Shown here one piece after another: positions 49,901 through 56,300 of a DNA stretch of 64,000 nt. The notes below the pieces were generated by a model. It was not told where the DNA came from. It searched no databases and worked only from the letters and a program-made list of their open reading frames with translations. A program made the translations under genes and the position numbers. Numbering within the stretch: position 1 is the first letter of the stretch; the number at the start of each line of letters is the position of its first letter. The DNA is from Ophthalmolycus amberensis (Eukaryota > Chordata > Actinopteri > Perciformes > Zoarcidae), in NCBI GenBank assembly GCA_024529925.1, contig JAFEUB010001185.1, positions 97,001-161,000 on the forward strand, read 5' to 3'.

Positions 49901-52900
49901 AAAAAATTGTTGTTTACGTTCGTCACGATCATTTTGGAGGAGTGGTTTTGGCATGAGGCCTGAAGGGACGGGGTGTCACTGTTGCCAACTTGACGACTTA
50001 CTCGCTAGAGAATGCTGCTAGCTCCCTTCATTGGACAAGAGTTGGCAACACTGGACCATAGACTGTATATTAGAAGTGGACGTAGTCATGGTGCCGTGAC
50101 CCATTGGTTTGTGGACTGATATTATGAAGCCTCGCGTTTGGAGGTTTCGCCGTCGCCATGATGTTTTTTTCGCAACCAATGAACAGAAGTGACCGTATTT
50201 GTAATGCGGAGTGACATATACAGCTCTGGTAGCTGCAGCGACCTGTCAATCACAGTAAGCCCGCCCTAAAGTATGCTCTCCTTTATGGTCTGTTTGACTC
50301 TAAATGGACCATAATGTACTAAAATGAACATCATGCTGTATTGAAGAAGACTTGAAACTAGAGATTGAGACCATAAACTCATGTTTACAATGTTTACTGA
50401 GGTAATAAATCAAGAGAGAAGGAGAGTAATTTTCTCGTAGACTTCTATACAATCAGACTTCTTTTTGCAACGGTAGGAGTCGCCCCCTGCTGGTCCGTAG
50501 AGAGAATGCAGGTTTAAGAGACTTTTACATCGGCAGAACCGGTGTTTTTCTGTTGGATGCTTTCAAAATCTACCTTACTCTTGCCGGTTTCTCCAATATT
50601 GTCGACCCCAGCTAAAACTCATGCATTTGAAACAGCAGCTTGTCAAAGAATTATTAAGGACCGCTATGCTATTGCTTGGATTTTCTAGAGCTTTTTGGGG
50701 GGTTTTCTAGAGATTTTATCGAGACCTTTCTAATGGTACACTTATACATATACAGTATATATGGCAATACAAGAGGTGAAGAGGAGTCTGTGGGTGTTTT
50801 TATAAGAATGTTGAACTTTCAGGTCAATTTGAGGAGTGCCTATGGTTTGCATGTTCCACACTTTACTATAAGTGTGTTATTCAGTGTGACACTCCAGATG
50901 GTCTGGTCTTGAATTAGTCTCAACCCCTTAAAACCTGGACTTGTCTTGGTCTCGATACACGCTGGTCTTGGTAATGACTTGGTCCTGGTTTAAGTGGTTC
51001 TCGACTTAAACACTGTCACGCCCACGTACACATACACACACAGGCTAAAGTCGATTATCACTAAACTTCGGAATTAATAATACAGATTTTTTTGCTGAAA
51101 TGTGTTGAAAATGATTATTTACTCCCCATGGACTCATGCCTCAGTTCCCTCTTTATCATATGTTTTGATGCTTCTCACTCCTCACTACCGTAAGACAAAA
51201 ATGTAGGAAGTAGAAAACACATTTGATGCAGTGTTTCCAATTATATTTAGGATTTAAAGAACCAAACTAAATGTCTGGCAGACGCCCCCCTGCCAACATG
51301 GAAGCCAGTCTGTCAGAAAGACTAACTGGGGATCGTGGCTGCAGCCACAGATCTGAAAACAGTCTCGAACACATCTGTCATCGTGATAGCAGATGGGCCT
51401 GAGGTCATGCCGCAGCTGACCTGGGATCAGCCCTGGCTCTGACCACAGAGCAGCGGTACCTTCAGGGACTAGAGTCAGACACTGAGTTTGAGTAAGGACA
51501 CACCAAGACACACACATACGGCACTCAATCTAAAGCCTCTGCATGCTTGACACACACACACACACACACACACACAGAGACAGCCATGGAAGCAGAAGCC
51601 AACACACCATCTGCCGCTTCTGTGTTTGAGTTCCAAATCCCAGTTATCAACAAAACACACAGAAGACCTCCAAACTAACTCTTGGATACACCATTCCCTT
51701 TGAGAAGAACGTTATCACCCACACACACACACACACACCTCTGCACCCAGATCAGATAGAACCAGGTGGATGGAGGCCACGTGAGTTGCTCATTTTTCAT
51801 TAAATGTGACAGAAGAAGGAAGATAGATTTCCTCACTTCTTTCACCGAGTTCATTCACCTCACAACACTTCTAATCCTCTCCGTCTGTCTGTCTCCGGCT
51901 CTCTGCCCCCCCCCCCCTCTTTCGCTCTTTCTTTCTCAATTTAATTAAATAAGCTTCAATGATATGTTGCCAAAGAAGAACAATCCACAATATATTACAT
52001 ACAATATAAATTAGAAAATGACATCACACCTTAGTGTCTCAAACAGATAGAAAGCCTTTAAATAATATAAAATAAAATGAATGACAGTAAAATTATGAAT
52101 ACATTTTGAGAATGAAATACAACCTAAGTAGTTCTAGTTAACATTTTCTTCTGTAGCATGGTCACATACTCTGCGGGTGAATGTATGAATTGTGGTCCTC
52201 TGCTAAACAGTTTAGTCAGTTCATCACATGTTGTCTTTGCCGCTAACGTGGTTTCTGACAGCTTCATACAGCCGGCAGCCGTCTGGGTTTCCAATCCTCA
52301 TGATAACAACCTGTTTCCATCTCTACTTTATGGTCGCTGAGTCTACATTGTGAACATCCATCTGGGTTTTTAACGCTCACAAGGTATTGTGCTATATTCT
52401 CTTTTTCAATAAATGATGAGGTTCCGCTTTGGTGATGGATCTTGTTTTAGTTTTCCAATGTTCAATGTATCTGCATGTATTTCCCTTGTCGATTGTGTTT
52501 GGATGTGTCTTTGGATAGATGATGGAGTTCTTGGTTTTTGAGCTGGTAGGTTTCTTGATGATTCTCAGAGGATCTGTCTCTGGGCAGAGGCTGTCACTTG
52601 ACAAGGCTATGTGATGGGAGTATGTGATGGGAGTATAAAAAGAGTTTACAGAGACTTCAAGTAGCGTACAATGACGCCATGAGAATACTTTTAAAGAGAC
52701 CGAGATGGAGTAGTGCTAGTGAAATGTTTGTGGCTGCACGAGTCAACACTTTCCAAACTGTTTTAAGAAATTGCATGTACAAATTCATCTGTAGACTGAA
52801 TGACTCTGCAAATGGGATCATACTTGTTTTAACCAACATAAGGTTTAGCACCACACGCTACCAGTCCCAGCTGTGGCGACATTGGTACAGCTGTCTCTTT

Positions 52901-53140
52901 GTAAGGCATTGCTAGGCCTATGTACTTTTATTGTTTGTGTCTGTCTTTTTATGTATCTGTCTGTATGGACCCCGAAATAAAGTATCTATCTATCTATCTA
53001 TCTGTCTATCTGTCTATCTATCTGTCTATCTGTCTATCTGTCTATCTATCTATCTATCTATCTATCTGTCTGTCTATCTATCTATCTATCTATCTGTCTG
53101 TCTATCTATCTATCTATCTGTCTATCTATCTATCTATCTG

Positions 53141-53171
<31 letters not shown>

Positions 53172-53172
53172 G

Positions 53173-53215
<43 letters not shown>

Positions 53216-53264
53216 GTCTATCTGTCTATCTGTCTATCTATCTGTCTGTCTATCTATCTATCTG

Positions 53265-53333
<69 letters not shown>

Positions 53334-56300
53334 TCAGGATCAGCTCGTGCCAGGTGAACCTGGAACTGGATTGCTCTTCTCTGGTTTGGTCTGTTTCTGT
53401 GAATCTTTAGGATTACCTTACAGAACTGTAGACATGTGGGTCATGTGTGTGTTTTGTCCCAAGATAGATGCCACTGGTTCATTAGAAGCCCCTCCACACT
53501 TCACCTCCCAATGAGGACGGGTTGAATGACGTTACTGAATAATTTTAGACAGATGTTCATTTGGGGGAGTTTATTTAGAGATTTCCTCGAACTAGTCATT
53601 CATTCTCTCTCTATTCCGAGCAGCTTTTCACACTTATCATCAAAGTAGGTTTATGATGCTCATTTCTCGGGCTTCATTGCTCTTCATAGACGTCATTGTC
53701 TGTCGCCGGAGATCAATACTGATAGGACAATCTCTCTCTCTCTCTCTCTACCGACTGGAGGGACTCCTGTTGTTCGAAACACACACCCCTGCAGTGCTGT
53801 GGAATCTTCAGTAATTGCACGGTGTGATAGTCTACAGCCCACACTTTCAAACACCTGACACCTGTGTGTGTTTTAAGGGAGCTGGTGTGTTTAGATGAGG
53901 TCATTTCAAAAGAAAGACCGCTCTCATATTTGTAACAATATCAGTTTTTTTAGCAGCTAGCTCATCGCCTACATTTCTTCACCAATTAGCCCAGCCAGCA
54001 GTCACTACGTCACCGAGCTTCCACAATATTTCACAACATTTTGTGAAATGAATTTAGCTGAGTCACTCTCGGACCAGACCTAAAGAAAATAACCATAGTG
54101 ATGTCATCAGGGTTATCTGAGTTCAGTCTGGAAGACTGTGAATGTTTAACAGAGAGCATGCATTACAAACCGGTTTGGAAGAAGTGAGCATTCATCACAC
54201 AAATGAATGGTCTAATGAAATCTGGTTACATGATGGATAATGTTGGATACATCATTTTGGAGCTTGTTCCATGCGGAGGACTCATGGTTTAACGGTTTAA
54301 CTATGAAACCATTGCTTTTATGTGTTTGTCTCCAGCAAGACCTCCAACCCCAAGAAGTGTAGGCTAAAACTAAATCACGAGAATACTCATTTAAAGGACC
54401 TATGTTTTCATTATTATTATTCACGTCAAGAAATGTGTTTGTCCATAGAGACAATTTTTTGTGTCAAACACTTTCTTTCCAGGAAATTAGTCAAATTCAA
54501 GTTTTCCAACGATAAGAAATATGTATATGATGAATTTAGCCTTCATCAGACCACAAATGAGACATGAATTACACCCTGCAGTCCGTCTCTTTGTCGCTTG
54601 GAGACTACTTTGCCGGGAGGAGAGCGGGCACCAGCTTCAGAGAGAGTCTAGTAACTTGATTTTCAGCCAGCACAGTCCCTAATGTTAGCGTCTCCGTCTC
54701 CGGAGCTGCCGTCTGCTCTTCTCCTTGCTGTAGTCTCCTAGCGGCGGGGAGGAGGGACCCTCCCGCTGTTCTGCTCATTTCTTGCAACCAGTCTAAAGCT
54801 TTGTTTATAGTGTACAAACAAAATGAACACTGAGGAATCAAAAAGACATAGAGTGTTACCCATAGATATGCCCATAGGCTGTAGGTGTAACCTGCAAAAG
54901 ACCATAGCCCAACCTCCACAATGACGAGGATGTCTTATAATTATCTGTAAACTCATATCTCATATCTGGACTACTGTATTGCCTTTATACAAACTCTGTA
55001 AAGAAACAAGTCAAGTATTGCATGCATTGCAAGGAAACTAAGTTTTAATATTCTGTAAACTATTTGATTTGGCTGTAAAAGTAAAAGTTTACTCAAATAA
55101 AGAGACAAATTCAGACGTGCACGACGAATGGCTTGGTCGCGGCGCTCACGCGCTGGTCGTGATTACGTCATTCTGGTGTGCGCGCGCCTCACACCTGCTA
55201 CACTATCACGAGTATAAAACAACCTAACATTAGCGAAGGTAAGGTTCACTCTGGACAGGTTGCCTGAGACAACTATTCATGCTCACATCCACACCTACGG
55301 GCAATTTAGAGTCATCAATTAACCTATAGCCCATCTTTGGACTGTTGCAGGAGAACCCGTAGAGAACCCATGGAACCCGTAGAGAACCCATGCTGACATG
55401 CAAACTCCACACAGAAGGCCCGTCTAGCCTGGGAATCAATTCTGGGCCCTTCTTTCTGTGAGGCAATGGTGTTAGCCACCACACCACCGTGCAGCATTTT
55501 CAGCTTTGAAATGCAAATTTCTATAGATGTAGTCAGAAACGTCAAAATTAACACCAGCATTAATGTGTTTCATTGGCGTCATGCAATTTAGTTTTTATCT
55601 TAAAAAACACGTTGAAGTGTGCAAATACAGAACAGTATCTTATGTAAGACCCTATCACTCTTTTCAAGGCCTTTCAGAGGAACGGAAAAGTGAAACTGTA
55701 CGTTAAAGGGGAGCCTAAGAGGAGAAGGTAAACACTCCCTGCGGGCAGCTTCACTCCAAAGGATCAGTATCAGTATAGGTCTTCAAAAACCCACTATTGG
55801 CATCTAAGGAAAATGAGCCCTGTCCCGCACCCTCCCACCCCTACAAATACACACAAACACGCACACCTGCCTTCGCACCGATAAGACGTCAACCACTGCC
55901 GCTCTGAATGTGTTTGCACACCGGCATCGGTTGACTGCACTTCCTCATTGACTGACTTGAACAATTTATTGTGACGCGCCGCTGAATCCGAGGGGGAATT
56001 TAGATTGAGATTGAAAAAAAAGAAGAAAGGAAAATCAGACGCGACCTGAAAGCGGGGGGGTTAACCTGAGGCCAGGGAGACAGGGAGAGAGCCTGTCACT
56101 CAACATTACAGTGTCACTACAAGCTGGACAATCATTAACGCGGCTAATGAACACAGCGCTGCAGTACAGAGCGTGCACACGTAAAGCCACTGTGGGGGAA
56201 TTTCATTAGTCCTGCTACAGCAGTGATATAATCCACTGATTCCCAACCAGGAGGTGAGTCTGCTGTTACCGGGGGAGGGGTACCTGAGGGGCTTAGCGTA

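Noticed and set aside
52920..53410. Open frames of 145 and 159 codons (Ile-Tyr-Leu-Ser repeats)
   Set aside because: Translation of the ATCT/GTCT array.
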